From the NCBI GenBank assembly GCA_903901915.1, contig CAIUSV010000068.1, positions 62,001 to 126,000 of the forward strand: a DNA stretch of 64,000 nucleotides, written 5' to 3'. The DNA comes from an uncultured Rhodospirillaceae bacterium (GTDB lineage: Bacteria > Pseudomonadota > Alphaproteobacteria > Rhodospirillales > Magnetospirillaceae). The translations under genes were made by a program, and so were the position numbers. How positions within the stretch are numbered: position 1 is the first letter of the stretch; each line of letters opens with the position of its first letter. Below, in pieces: positions 56,516 to 63,840 of this stretch. Below the pieces are notes generated by a model. It had not been told where the DNA came from. It was given only the letters and a program-made list of their open reading frames with translations, and ran no database searches.

Positions 56516-56716
56516 ATGACATCTTATGTGATTGGAATGGCCCAGCTACGCGACCCCAAAGTGAAACGATTGGTTCGCTTCAGTGGCCGTGGTTGGGATG
56601 CGTTTGCTCAGTTTAAAGCAAGCGTGGAACAGAAGTTAAACCGAAAGGTCTCTGAGGCTGTGGCAATGGATGTGCTGCTGACCAGGGACGTTACCCCTTA
56701 TATAAACAAAGGTTGA
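56516..56716 (+). CDS. Small basic protein of unknown function
   Basis: A 66-residue basic protein (MTSYVIGMAQLRDPKVKRLV, then FSGRGWDAFAQFKASVEQKL). AAGGA lies about 10 nt before the ATG at 56516. It sits one base before the next small gene, and both lead into the ParB-like gene, so the three are probably co-transcribed. It could be a DNA-binding accessory protein, but no motif proves it. Confidence 0.55.
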   Translation: MTSYVIGMAQLRDPKVKRLVRFSGRGWDAFAQFKASVEQKLNRKVSEAVAMDVLLTRDVTPYINKG

Positions 56717-56717
56717 T

Positions 56718-56933
56718 ATGAAGAAGGAAGATTATGACCTTGTGGCGCAGTGGATTGTCCTGAGCCGCAAGTTGGCTGAGAGGTTGCCCCGGAATGTCTA
56801 TGGGGGTTCCGTGGTCCGAGTGACCAATAAGATTGAGCAAGGCTGGAAGGATGATGAGTTGAACATCCCCGGCAAATACGAAGTTGAACGAGCCAAGAGC
56901 GCGGCGAGCCATGACCACATTAGATACCGATAA
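56718..56933 (+). CDS. Small protein of unknown function
   Basis: A 71-residue protein (MKKEDYDLVAQWIVLSRKLA, then ERLPRNVYGGSVVRVTNKIE). It begins one base after the previous stop and overlaps the ParB-like gene by 23 nt, a compact arrangement typical of phage-like elements. No family is recognised. Confidence 0.55.
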   Translation: MKKEDYDLVAQWIVLSRKLAERLPRNVYGGSVVRVTNKIEQGWKDDELNIPGKYEVERAKSAASHDHIRYR

Positions 56934-57621
56934 GATCGAAACCCGCTGTGTCCCCGTAGATAGCCTGTGCCTTGATCCGCGCTTTCAGATGCGGATGAGA
57001 TTGGACCGGGGAACGGTGGACAGGTACGCACACGTATATTCCAGCGGGAACACGATGCCTCCCATTAGGGTTGCTGTGGTGAATGGTGCTGCCATCGTGG
57101 TGGACGGCTGGCACCGTGTAGCGGCCCTGAGGCGTCTTGGAGTGCGGGATACTGCTGCGGAGGTGGTGACCACTTCCATTCAAGAGGCGCTGTGGATGGC
57201 AGCCCAAGCGAATCTGGGGCATGGCCTACCGTTGAAACCTAGAGAGGTCCGCAAGGTCTTCCGGGCGTATGTCCGGGCTAAGAAGCACAGAGACGATAAT
57301 GGGCGTCTCAAGTCATTCCGGGTTATTGCCGGGGAACTTGGGGGGCTGGTGGGCTATACAACTGTGAGGAATTGGATGAGGCAGGACTTCCCTAAAATAG
57401 CGGCTAAGTATGGGCAAGATGGAAACGCAGCTGGGGGACTGAGAGAACCCGGTGTCACGGGATCGTTGTACAACACTGCGGCGGATAATCTTAGGAATGC
57501 CCTCGCGGCGTATCGTGGGGTGACCGATGATACCCACCGGGCGCAACTAGTGAAGACAGCCCAGGATGTCTTAAGGGAAATGATGCAAGGCTTTGATTGG
57601 GAAGAGCATTTGGACTTTTGA
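56911..57621 (+). CDS. ParB/Srx-like nuclease-domain protein
   Basis: A 236-residue protein. The N-terminal half has a ParB/sulfiredoxin-like fold: VDSLCLDPRFQMRMRLDRGT, YAHVYSSGNTMPPIRVAVVN, then IVVDGWHRVAALRRLG, the last matching the DGxHRxxA box of the family. LGHGLPLKPREVRKVFRAYV follows and leads to a helix-turn-helix-like region (IAGELGGLVGYTTVRNWMR). No ParA is present, so a role in plasmid-style partition is doubtful; regulation, DNA nicking or element maintenance are alternatives. Confidence 0.82.
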   Translation: MTTLDTDKIETRCVPVDSLCLDPRFQMRMRLDRGTVDRYAHVYSSGNTMPPIRVAVVNGAAIVVDGWHRVAALRRLGVRDTAAEVVTTSIQEALWMAAQANLGHGLPLKPREVRKVFRAYVRAKKHRDDNGRLKSFRVIAGELGGLVGYTTVRNWMRQDFPKIAAKYGQDGNAAGGLREPGVTGSLYNTAADNLRNALAAYRGVTDDTHRAQLVKTAQDVLREMMQGFDWEEHLDF

Positions 57622-57721
57622 AACAGCTGGGGCTGAGAGTGTCCGAGTGAGCACTTGAAGATATGCCGTGGTGGAATGACCACGGTGAACGCGAGGGAAA
57701 TCAAGGGTTCCACGGGTGTAC

Positions 57722-57736
57722 TGTTCAAATTGAACA
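57722..57736. promoter_or_regulatory. Perfect operator-like palindrome
   Basis: TGTTCAA-A-TTGAACA, a perfect 7+7 inverted repeat around one base, about 100 bp downstream of the ParB-like gene. An additional hairpin CCGTGGT-N6-ACCACGG lies at about 57,666-57,685. It could bind the element's own regulator. Confidence 0.5.
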
Positions 57737-57739
57737 CTC

Positions 57740-57782
57740 GGGGCAACGCCAAGACCTTGTAAGCCTTGCCCCGCTTGGCGTT
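57740..57782. repeat. Two interleaved inverted repeats
   Basis: GGGGCAA (57,740-57,746) pairs with TTGCCCC (57,766-57,772). AACGCCAAG (57,745-57,753) pairs with CTTGGCGTT (57,774-57,782). The order a-b-a'-b' with overlapping bases means the two stems are mutually exclusive or form a tight pseudoknot. Confidence 0.7.
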
Positions 57783-57832
57783 CAGGGCATTTCCCGAACC
57801 TAATCAATTAGAACACCACCCATATAAATTAT

Positions 57833-58204
57833 ATGGGCAGCAAAACGACCGGAATCCGAGCGTTTTACCCAACCAAACAGACTGTTGAAGCAATGAACCA
57901 ACCGGACACCGATGGGTTGCCCGAGGTGTCGGTCTTTGAGCTGCGAGAAGTGGTGGCGAAAGCCTTCGCCCTTCTGAAGCTACACAAGGATCAGCACCTT
58001 GTCAGGCTGACCCTGTTAGGGCGTGACATATGCGCCCATACCGTAGACCGCTACGGCTTTCCATCCCTATGGCACTCACGTCTGCCCGTGGGCTGGATGA
58101 TCCGATACGAACGGATCGTAATGACACCCAAAGAGATTAGGGAACTGTTCCCGATCAATAGAAACAAAGCGGTCCAGATGGATATCGGACCAGTGAGGAT
58201 ATAA
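57833..58204 (+). CDS. Hypothetical element protein
   Basis: A 123-residue protein with no recognised family (VSVFELREVVAKAFALLKLH, then LVRLTLLGRDICAHTVDRYG). A start at ATG 57833 gives a basic N-terminus; ATG 57893 is an alternative. Neither has a clear ribosome site. The upstream region is AT-rich and structured (57,722-57,782). Its stop is 2 nt from the next gene, so they form a unit with the genes up to 59,642. Confidence 0.55.
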   Translation: MGSKTTGIRAFYPTKQTVEAMNQPDTDGLPEVSVFELREVVAKAFALLKLHKDQHLVRLTLLGRDICAHTVDRYGFPSLWHSRLPVGWMIRYERIVMTPKEIRELFPINRNKAVQMDIGPVRI

Positions 58205-58206
58205 GT

Positions 58207-58995
58207 ATGGCTAGTAATTATGGAACTGACGGTAGCGATTTGATGGCTGCCATGAATAATTCGTCCAACACGGCATCTGGCGATGCGCTGTGGAACCTTC
58301 GCGGGGGACACTACGGCAACGCCAAGGCTGCTATGGCGGGTGCTGATCTTGACATCTCCCTCGGTGGGGGTGCCGTGCAACGAGCCGGATCTAAGATCAG
58401 CGTAGATAGTTATGCCGAATGTCAGCCGAATGACCTGATCACCATCAACGGCATGGAAGTCCGTGTAGCTGACGCTAAGGCTATAGGTCTCCTCAAGCCT
58501 GGGGCCGTGCAGCAGACGCAGCAGATGCAGGAACAGGCGGCAGGCAAAGAATGGGCGGACGCTAAGGCGGATGCTGAGGAAGCTGCGCTGAGTGAGCCGC
58601 TTGTAACCGATGCGGTCATCCATGCGCGTGATGAATTTGCGTTGTCCACTGGATCGGAACAAGCAGCTACGGAAGTCGCACACGCCATTGCCAATGACCT
58701 TGTGGAGAATGGTGGCGCTGTGAGTAACGAGACCATCAAAGCCTTGGCAGAGAAGTTTGGCTCTGACCCTGTCCAGATTGAACAAATGATTGCTCCCGCG
58801 TTCCACTCGACGGTGAACGCTGTCAAGGCGGTCCTTGGAAAGGATGGATATGCGTTCATTCAGAATGCGGCTACGCACAACAAGGTAATTGATCAGATGG
58901 TAGGAAACCTCTCGTATCGAACTGCCATTGGGCAAGCCAGCATGGGCGATTGGAAGAAGCTCTTGAACACGGTCAAGCGGAGCGTCCAGGGATGA
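58207..58995 (+). CDS. Hypothetical Ala-rich element protein
   Basis: A 262-residue protein, the largest unknown in the element. It is polar and Ala/Asn/Gly-rich at the N-terminus (ASNYGTDGSDLMAAMNNSSN), with a Gln-rich helix in the middle (VQQTQQMQEQAAGKEWADAK) and a helical C-terminus ending KLLNTVKRSVQG. There is no signal peptide or membrane helix. The composition would suit a phage-type structural or scaffold protein, but no family is recognised. It overlaps the next gene (ATGA). Confidence 0.65.
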   Translation: MASNYGTDGSDLMAAMNNSSNTASGDALWNLRGGHYGNAKAAMAGADLDISLGGGAVQRAGSKISVDSYAECQPNDLITINGMEVRVADAKAIGLLKPGAVQQTQQMQEQAAGKEWADAKADAEEAALSEPLVTDAVIHARDEFALSTGSEQAATEVAHAIANDLVENGGAVSNETIKALAEKFGSDPVQIEQMIAPAFHSTVNAVKAVLGKDGYAFIQNAATHNKVIDQMVGNLSYRTAIGQASMGDWKKLLNTVKRSVQG

Positions 58996-59228
58996 GCGGG
59001 ATCAAGAAAGCCCCGTATAGCGTTCCGACCCCCTCCCCTAGTAGCATGACGTTTCAGCAACTCACGGCAAAGGCTGTGGAGTGCGACTTATTGCGCCGCG
59101 ACATAGATGTGCTACAGCGACAGCTACATCTGTCTCAGGCTGAAGTGATGCATTGGCGGAATCTTGCGAGGGAACACAATTTGATCAGTGAGAAAGATTA
59201 TGAGTGCCTCTCAGCTTTTAGATACTGA
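58992..59228 (+). CDS. Small coiled-coil element protein
   Basis: A 78-residue protein with a short Pro/Ser-rich start and one long amphipathic helix (LTAKAVECDLLRRDIDVLQR, then QLHLSQAEVMHWRNLAREHN). The ATG overlaps the previous stop by 4 nt. No family is recognised. Confidence 0.6.
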   Translation: MSGIKKAPYSVPTPSPSSMTFQQLTAKAVECDLLRRDIDVLQRQLHLSQAEVMHWRNLAREHNLISEKDYECLSAFRY

Positions 59229-59337
59229 CCCCCATTGGCGCTGGGAACGCGAGGAGATCATCAAGAAATTGGAGGAGATGAGTGGTACGCACCTTTCGAC
59301 CCGGAACTACATGGAAACCTCCGGTGAAGATCCCTGA
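59200..59337 (+). CDS. Very small element protein (45 residues)
   Basis: The frame from ATG 59200 has GAGAAAG just upstream and reads MSASQLLDTDPHWRWEREEI followed by an acidic/basic helix. It overlaps the genes on both sides (29 nt and 56 nt), as is common in phage-like gene packing. It has not been matched to any family and could be spurious. Confidence 0.4.
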   Translation: MSASQLLDTDPHWRWEREEIIKKLEEMSGTHLSTRNYMETSGEDP

Positions 59338-59530
59338 CCCAGATGACCAGCATGATTGGACGGGTTTTGATTTGTGGCTTGAAGCGGATCGGGCAGCGAA
59401 AAAAGAGGCTGATAAAAAGACGAATAATGCCAGACATAAGACAGCGGATAGAAGCAATGCGCCCCTTCCTAATCGGTGGGCATGGTTGGAGGATTTGAAA
59501 GGTGAGCAAGGCGAAAAAGAAAGCCCCTGA
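59282..59530 (+). CDS. Small charged element protein
   Basis: An 82-residue protein starting at GTG 59282 with GGAGGAG 5-6 nt upstream. It has a Pro-rich start (RPGTTWKPPVKIPDPDDQHD), then a Lys/Ala-rich helix (AKKEADKKTNNARHKTADRS). No family is recognised. It overlaps the last gene of the element by 29 nt. Confidence 0.5.
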   Translation: MVRTFRPGTTWKPPVKIPDPDDQHDWTGFDLWLEADRAAKKEADKKTNNARHKTADRSNAPLPNRWAWLEDLKGEQGEKESP

Positions 59531-59642
59531 GCCCGTGAGTAAAACGGATCGGGATAGGTTCTTGCGTAAGCTGGATCGCCGGATTGAGCGTGAGGAGCGG
59601 TCTAGCAAGGCCGTGGTGACGATCACGGTAGAACAGAAGTAG
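59502..59642 (+). CDS. Small basic protein at the element's right end
   Basis: A 46-residue highly basic protein from GTG 59502: MSKAKKKAPEPVSKTDRDRF, then LRKLDRRIEREERSSKAVVT and ITVEQK. GGAGG lies upstream at 59,488-59,492. A decayed homologue lies outside the left repeat at 51,900-52,019 with the same spacing to the attachment site, so this gene marks the right end of this element family. Its conserved charge pattern suggests nucleic-acid binding. Confidence 0.6.
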   Translation: MSKAKKKAPEPVSKTDRDRFLRKLDRRIEREERSSKAVVTITVEQK

Positions 59643-59721
59643 AAAGTATGTGGGTGAAACATGTGGGTGAAACGCACTCAGGGGGATGCTTAAGTGCTTG
59701 TTTTGCTTGGTTTTTAGGTGG

Positions 59722-59738
59722 TGGCGGAGGGAGAGGGA
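59722..59738. repeat. Right attachment-site repeat
   Basis: TGGCGGAGGGAGAGGGA. It is the 3'-terminal 17 nt (CCA included) of the intact tRNA-Ser gene and an exact copy of 52,085-52,101. Confidence 0.88.
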
Positions 59739-59814
59739 TTCGAACCCTCGATACGGCTCAACACCGTATACACACTTTCCAGGCGTGCGCCTTCAACCGC
59801 TCGGCCACCCCTCC
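59722..59814 (-). tRNA. tRNA-Ser (anticodon GGA)
   Basis: A 93-nt class II tRNA on the minus strand. Acceptor GGAGGGG / TCCCTCC, D-arm GGCCGAGCGGTTGAAGGC, anticodon loop CTGGAAA with GGA, a long variable arm (ATACGGTGTTGAGCCGTAT) and T-arm GAGGGTTCGAATCCCTC are all present. CCA is encoded. The element is joined to its 3' end but leaves the gene whole. Confidence 0.97.
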
Positions 59815-59998
59815 GCGACGCCTTGCTCCCGTGGGGTCGGGGCTGGCGAAGGGCGAAAAAGTACACGAGGGCTTCGGGCGGTGCAACCCCTCACGGAAAT
59901 TCGGCGGACTGGATTGAAAAGTGGTTGAAATTCAGGCTGCTTCGGCGCAAAGCTGTTACTACTTGTGAAATAATCATTATGAATGTCGGGGGGCAAGC

Positions 59999-60298
59999 AT
60001 GTTCCTGGGGCGAGCCGTGGGTTGGCTGTTGATTGGGCTGGCCGTCATCATGGCGTCCGGGGACGCCGTTCTCGCTCTCGGACCGGCCGAATATGCCGGC
60101 ATCGTCACCGCCGATGTGGTTACCCTTCTGGCTGGTCATGCTCCCGAAGCGACCGAGCCGGGGCGCTCGATGCTTGATAATGTTCAGGCGGTGGTTCTCG
60201 ACCTTCCCGCCTGGATCGCGGTCGGCCTGATGGGAATGGCCTTGACGGTGGCTTGCCGCCGGCGTCCGCGTCAGCGTCGCTACGCCCCCCGGCGCTGA
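59999..60298 (+). CDS. Small membrane protein of unknown function
   Basis: A 99-residue protein with two predicted membrane helices (about 6-28, WLLIGLAVIMASGDAVLAL, and about 70-86, WIAVGLMGMALTVAC). Between them is a short loop likely in the periplasm. The C-terminus is strongly basic (RRRPRQRRYAPRR), which should stay in the cytoplasm. A G-rich ribosome site precedes the ATG at 59999. Unknown; likely chromosomal, as GC is back to the genome level here. Confidence 0.65.
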   Translation: MFLGRAVGWLLIGLAVIMASGDAVLALGPAEYAGIVTADVVTLLAGHAPEATEPGRSMLDNVQAVVLDLPAWIAVGLMGMALTVACRRRPRQRRYAPRR

Positions 60299-60348
60299 TT
60301 CCTTCGGTTTTCCAATCCATCGCGTCCGGCTGTCAGGCGCCGGGGACG

Positions 60349-60981
60349 TCATTCCGGCCGGGTGATCGGACCGGGCGAACGGATCAGCTTGCGCAGGCGG
60401 ACATCGCCGACCGAGACGGCAAATTCTCCGGGGCGCTTCCGGTCGACGAACATCAGCGTTTCCGACTGTTCGTCTTCCCAGTTGAGGAAGCTGTCGGTGA
60501 ACGCCATCGCCGGCCCCAACGCCTCGGACAGTTTGGCGGCGACCTTGTTCCAGGCATCGACCTTGGCCCACAGACTGATCTGCGCCAGACGATAGCGGCC
60601 GCCACCGCCCTGCTCGACGAACAGCAGCCACAGGCGGGTGGGACCGGCGAGGGTCGGCACCGGACTGAGTTCCCAGGCTCCGTTGGCGCCCGGGGCCAGC
60701 ACCGTGCAGCGGCGGACGTGCAAGCCGCTCCGGCCGTGGCGTAATTCCAGTAACCGGGGCTCGGCCAATTTCGGCTTGTCGGCGTCGGAATCGCAGATCA
60801 GGCGCTGGTTGCTTTCCAGTTTCAGGGCCTTGACCTCGTCGAACGTCCCGCCCGGCATCGGCAGATCCGCTCCCAGCGCGGTAATTCCACGTAGATCGGC
60901 GCGGGCCTCGGCCGTGGCCGCCAGCGCCAGCAGGGCCAAGCCCACTACCTTCAAGGTGAAGAAACGTCGTTGCGGTCGCAT
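60349..60981 (-). CDS. Secreted protein of unknown function
   Basis: A 210-residue protein with a clear signal peptide (about 1-28: basic MRPQRRFF start, hydrophobic core, cleavage near AEARA-D). The mature part has two cysteines (LICDSDADKPKL; HVRRCTVLAPG) that may form a disulfide, a stretch WLLFVEQGGGGRYRLAQISL and DRKRPGEFAVSVGD near the end. No family is recognised. ATG 60979-60981 is chosen so that the signal peptide is at the N-terminus. Confidence 0.7.
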   Translation of the reverse strand: MRPQRRFFTLKVVGLALLALAATAEARADLRGITALGADLPMPGGTFDEVKALKLESNQRLICDSDADKPKLAEPRLLELRHGRSGLHVRRCTVLAPGANGAWELSPVPTLAGPTRLWLLFVEQGGGGRYRLAQISLWAKVDAWNKVAAKLSEALGPAMAFTDSFLNWEDEQSETLMFVDRKRPGEFAVSVGDVRLRKLIRSPGPITRPE

Positions 60982-61035
60982 CGGCCCCCCTTTCCAGGTT
61001 GCACCTGCGAAGTATGGCACGCCCGCGCACCGTCG

Positions 61036-62142
61036 TCACCGGGTCTGCGCTTCCCGGGCCCGACCTGCCGGGGCCGCCAGCCGTTCGTCGGCGACGCGGT
61101 CGGCCCCCGACGGCAGCGGCTGGGCGCGGTCGCCGATCCAGGCGGCGATATCGTCGATGACCACCTGGGCCTGAAGGTCGCGCAGCAGCATGTGCCAGCC
61201 GTTGGGATAGAAGGCGGCGCGCTGGGTCGAGCCCAGATGCGGCAGCGAGGCGATGGCCGCCCAGGTGGGGGCGGGAGGAATGATCTCGTCGCGGGCGCCG
61301 TACAACACCAGCGTGGGCAAATCCACCCTGGCGGCATCGACCTGGGCGGCGTCCATCAGATCTACCAGCCCATGGATGGCATCGACCCGGGTGCCCTTGA
61401 TCACCAGGGGGTCGCGCGACAGGGCGCGCAGCATCTCGATATTGTCCGAGGGCTGGATATTGAGGCCCTTGCCGGTCAGCGTCCAGCCCGGGGCGATGTG
61501 ATAGGCCAGCCACAGCGCGGCATGCTGGATGATGCCCATGGCACCACGGCCCCACACCGCCGGCGCCGACAGGATCACCCCGGTCACCTCCGGCGGCGGC
61601 CGGCTCGCCACCGCCTCGATCGCCACCGCACCGCCCATGCTTTCACCCAGCAGGAACAACGGTATCGCGGGGTGGCGGGCATGCACCAGCGCCGCCGCCA
61701 TGCGCAGGTCGGCGGCCATGTCGGCGGTGTCGGACCATCGGCCGGGATGGGGTCCCCGGCCGAAGCCCCGCTGGTCGTAGGCGTAGGTGGCGATGCCCTT
61801 GGCCGCCAAAGCCTTGCCCGGGGCGTCGAAAGCATTGGAGTAGTCATTCATGCCATGCACCGCCACCACCACCGCGACCGGCGGCCCCTCGGGCAGCCAC
61901 GCCCGGTACGGCAACCGGGCGCCATCGGCGGCCCGCCAATGGTCGGCGGCCAGTGACGGTGCGGTCATCGGCGGTCCGGCGCGATGGAAGTCGGGGGCGC
62001 AGGCGCCAAGCGCCAGGGTGACGGCGACGGCAATGGCGACGGTCCAACGGGCGAAGCCGGCGCGGGGGTGTCGAGCGACCCGGAGCGCGCCAAAAGAGCC
62101 AAGCGGATGGAGTGAGCGCCGGGCGTTTGAGGGATAAACCAT
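61036..62142 (-). CDS. Lysophospholipase-like alpha/beta hydrolase lipoprotein
   Basis: A 368-residue hydrolase with an extended N-terminus, a hydrophobic helix and lipobox (ALGAC, about residue 48), so it is likely a lipoprotein. The Hydrolase_4 (monoglyceride lipase/lysophospholipase) core has VVAVHGMNDYSNAF, YAYDQRGFGRGPHPGRW, the nucleophile elbow LLGESMGGAVAIEA, the acid region LVLYGARDEIIP and the His in FYPNGWHMLLRD. It probably cleaves lipid or ester substrates at the envelope. It stands between a secreted protein and bacteriohemerythrin on the same strand. Confidence 0.87.
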   Translation of the reverse strand: MVYPSNARRSLHPLGSFGALRVARHPRAGFARWTVAIAVAVTLALGACAPDFHRAGPPMTAPSLAADHWRAADGARLPYRAWLPEGPPVAVVVAVHGMNDYSNAFDAPGKALAAKGIATYAYDQRGFGRGPHPGRWSDTADMAADLRMAAALVHARHPAIPLFLLGESMGGAVAIEAVASRPPPEVTGVILSAPAVWGRGAMGIIQHAALWLAYHIAPGWTLTGKGLNIQPSDNIEMLRALSRDPLVIKGTRVDAIHGLVDLMDAAQVDAARVDLPTLVLYGARDEIIPPAPTWAAIASLPHLGSTQRAAFYPNGWHMLLRDLQAQVVIDDIAAWIGDRAQPLPSGADRVADERLAAPAGRAREAQTR

Positions 62143-62185
62143 GAGACGAGGGTAGCCGGCATGGCCATGGCCGGCAACAGCCGGG

Positions 62186-62605
62186 TCATCCCGCCCAGGG
62201 CAGGATGCGGCCGCGCATGCGGCGATCGGTGCGCAAGATATGCTCGGTCAGCCAGATAGCGAGGAAATCGCGCATCCGGGCGATGGCGACGGCCTCGCCC
62301 AGGCTACCGTCGCGCTGGCGGGCGATGAAGCTTTCCAGGGTTCGGGTCAACTCCTGGTGCTGGCGCTTGTTTTCCTCGTAGCCATCATATTTGGCTTCAA
62401 GCTGGATCTGTTCCTCGCGCTCGAAATGATCGCGCACATAATCTTGCAGCTTTGCCAGCGTCTGGCCCAGCGCCTGGGCACCGGCGGCGCTGTCGTCTTG
62501 CTTCACGATGGCCTCGAATTCGGCGACGATGGAAAACAGCATCCGGTGATCTTCGTCGACCAGTTCGATGCCGACCTTCATCGCCTCGCTCCAGCTGATC
62601 GCCAT
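62186..62605 (-). CDS. Bacteriohemerythrin
   Basis: A 139-residue single-domain hemerythrin that binds O2 at a di-iron site. The ligands are recognisable: His in VDEDHRMLF, the HFEREEQ pair, HQE in KRQHQELTR, and H and D in HILRTD. Such proteins are abundant in Magnetospirillum and other microaerophiles and store or sense oxygen. It lies 4 nt after the ABC ATPase gene on the same strand. Confidence 0.93.
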   Translation of the reverse strand: MAISWSEAMKVGIELVDEDHRMLFSIVAEFEAIVKQDDSAAGAQALGQTLAKLQDYVRDHFEREEQIQLEAKYDGYEENKRQHQELTRTLESFIARQRDGSLGEAVAIARMRDFLAIWLTEHILRTDRRMRGRILPWAG

Positions 62606-62609
62606 GGCC

Positions 62610-63575
62610 CTACCTCGCGCTCTGGTGGGAGGCGGTCAACTGGAGAAAGATGTCCTCCAGATCGGTCTCCTCGGTGGACAGGTCGGCAAGCCCCAGGCCG
62701 GCGGACGCCACCGCCTCCAGGATCCGGCCGACGGGAACGGCGGACGGCCGGTAACGCACCAGCAGCCGGCGCGGGGAAAGCAATTCGGGGGCGAAGGGAA
62801 CCAGCGCCGTCGGCACCTCGGCCAGATCGCGATCGACGGTGATGGTGAGCGACTTGCCGTCAATGCGTTTGAGCAGGTTGACGGTGGTGTCGCAGGCCAC
62901 CAGCCCGCCGCGATCGATGATGGCGATGCGGTCGCACAGCTGCTCGGCCTCTTCCAGATAGTGGGTGGTCAGCAAGATGGTGGTGCCCCGCGCGTTGAGG
63001 CCGCGCACATATTCCCACAACTGGCGGCGCAACTCGATATCGACGCCGGCGGTGGGTTCGTCCAACACCAGCACCGGCGGAGCGTGGACCATCGCCTTGG
63101 CCACCAGCAGACGGCGGCGCATCCCCCCCGACAGGGTCCGGGCGTAGGAATCGGCCTTGTCGGCGAGGCCGACGGCGTCAAGAATCTCCATGGTGCGGCG
63201 TTCGGCCCGGGGCACGCCATACATGCCGGCCTGGACGTCCAGCAGTTCGCGCGGGGTGAAGAACGGGTCGAGGTTGAGTTCCTGCGGCACCACTCCGATG
63301 GCCGCCTTGGCGCCCCGCGGGTCGTCGCCGAGGTCCCGGCCCCAGATGGTCGCCCGGCCCGAGGTCTTGACCGCCAGGCCGGCCAGGATGTTGATGAGGG
63401 TGCTTTTTCCGGCGCCGTTGGGACCCAGCAGGCCGAAGAACGAGCCGCGCGGAATTGCAAGCGAAACGCCGTCCAGCGCCCGCTTGTCGCCGCCGCGACC
63501 GCGATAGACCTTGACCAGCGATTCGGTCTCGACGGCAAGATCGGGAAGGGTGATGCGAGAGAAGGATTGAACCAT
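62610..63575 (-). CDS. ABC transporter ATP-binding protein (DrrA/NodI-like)
   Basis: A 321-residue ATPase of the ABC-2 export group. It has Walker A LLGPNGAGKSTLINI, Q-loop IGVVPQELNLDPF, signature LSGGMRRRLLVAKAM, Walker B VLVLDEPTAGVD and H-loop ILLTTHYLEEAEQL. A C-terminal extension of about 90 residues follows (VDRDLAEVPTALVPFAPELL), as in DrrA/NodI-type exporters. No permease gene lies beside it; it could be just outside the window or elsewhere. ATG 63573-63575 is chosen; a TTG nine bases upstream is in frame. Confidence 0.9.
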   Translation of the reverse strand: MVQSFSRITLPDLAVETESLVKVYRGRGGDKRALDGVSLAIPRGSFFGLLGPNGAGKSTLINILAGLAVKTSGRATIWGRDLGDDPRGAKAAIGVVPQELNLDPFFTPRELLDVQAGMYGVPRAERRTMEILDAVGLADKADSYARTLSGGMRRRLLVAKAMVHAPPVLVLDEPTAGVDIELRRQLWEYVRGLNARGTTILLTTHYLEEAEQLCDRIAIIDRGGLVACDTTVNLLKRIDGKSLTITVDRDLAEVPTALVPFAPELLSPRRLLVRYRPSAVPVGRILEAVASAGLGLADLSTEETDLEDIFLQLTASHQSAR

Positions 63576-63629
63576 GGCCGACAATGGGTATCATCCGGCC
63601 GTCATAACGGTCAACGGAGCAACATCACC

Positions 63630-63836
63630 ATGACCGCAGCAGCCGCTTCCTCCCAGTCCTCCTTCGAGACCATCACGGTCTCTTCCGCCTCGGTTGCCTG
63701 CGATGGCAACGCCGCCGGCGGCCTGGGCCATCCCCGCGTCTATCTCGACCTGACCGCCGACGGCAAGATCGTCTGCCCGTACTGCTCGCGCACCTACGTG
63801 CTGGCCGAGGGCGCCAAGGTCGGCCACGGGCACTGA
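63630..63836 (+). CDS. Zinc-finger protein (zf-CHCC / NDUFS6-like)
   Basis: A 68-residue protein. The metal site is formed by ACDG (Cys24), GHPRVYLDL (His34) and CPYC (Cys49, Cys52), the CHCC pattern shared with mitochondrial complex I subunit NDUFS6. GGAGC precedes the ATG at 63630. Alphaproteobacteria carry this as a small stand-alone gene, often thought to be related to complex I assembly. It ends 4 nt before polA. Confidence 0.9.
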   Translation: MTAAAASSQSSFETITVSSASVACDGNAAGGLGHPRVYLDLTADGKIVCPYCSRTYVLAEGAKVGHGH

Positions 63837-63840
63837 TGGG

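Larger units (their letters stand above)
52085..59738. mobile_element. Integrated element in the 3' end of tRNA-Ser(GGA)
   Basis: About 7.65 kb between perfect 17-bp direct repeats (TGGCGGAGGGAGAGGGA). The right repeat is the 3' end of the intact tRNA-Ser gene. A tyrosine integrase lies at the left end. Inside are a BRO-type gene, a serine recombinase, a ParB-like gene and at least nine small or unknown genes, with visibly lower GC and different codon use from the flanks. No capsid, terminase, tail, relaxase or secretion gene is recognised, so it is a satellite-like or cryptic integrative element rather than a complete prophage. Confidence 0.85.

Noticed and set aside
62568-63629. Long upstream extension of the zinc-finger gene
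   Set aside because: It is antisense to the ABC ATPase gene. The ATG at 63630 with GGAGC upstream gives the correct small zf-CHCC protein.
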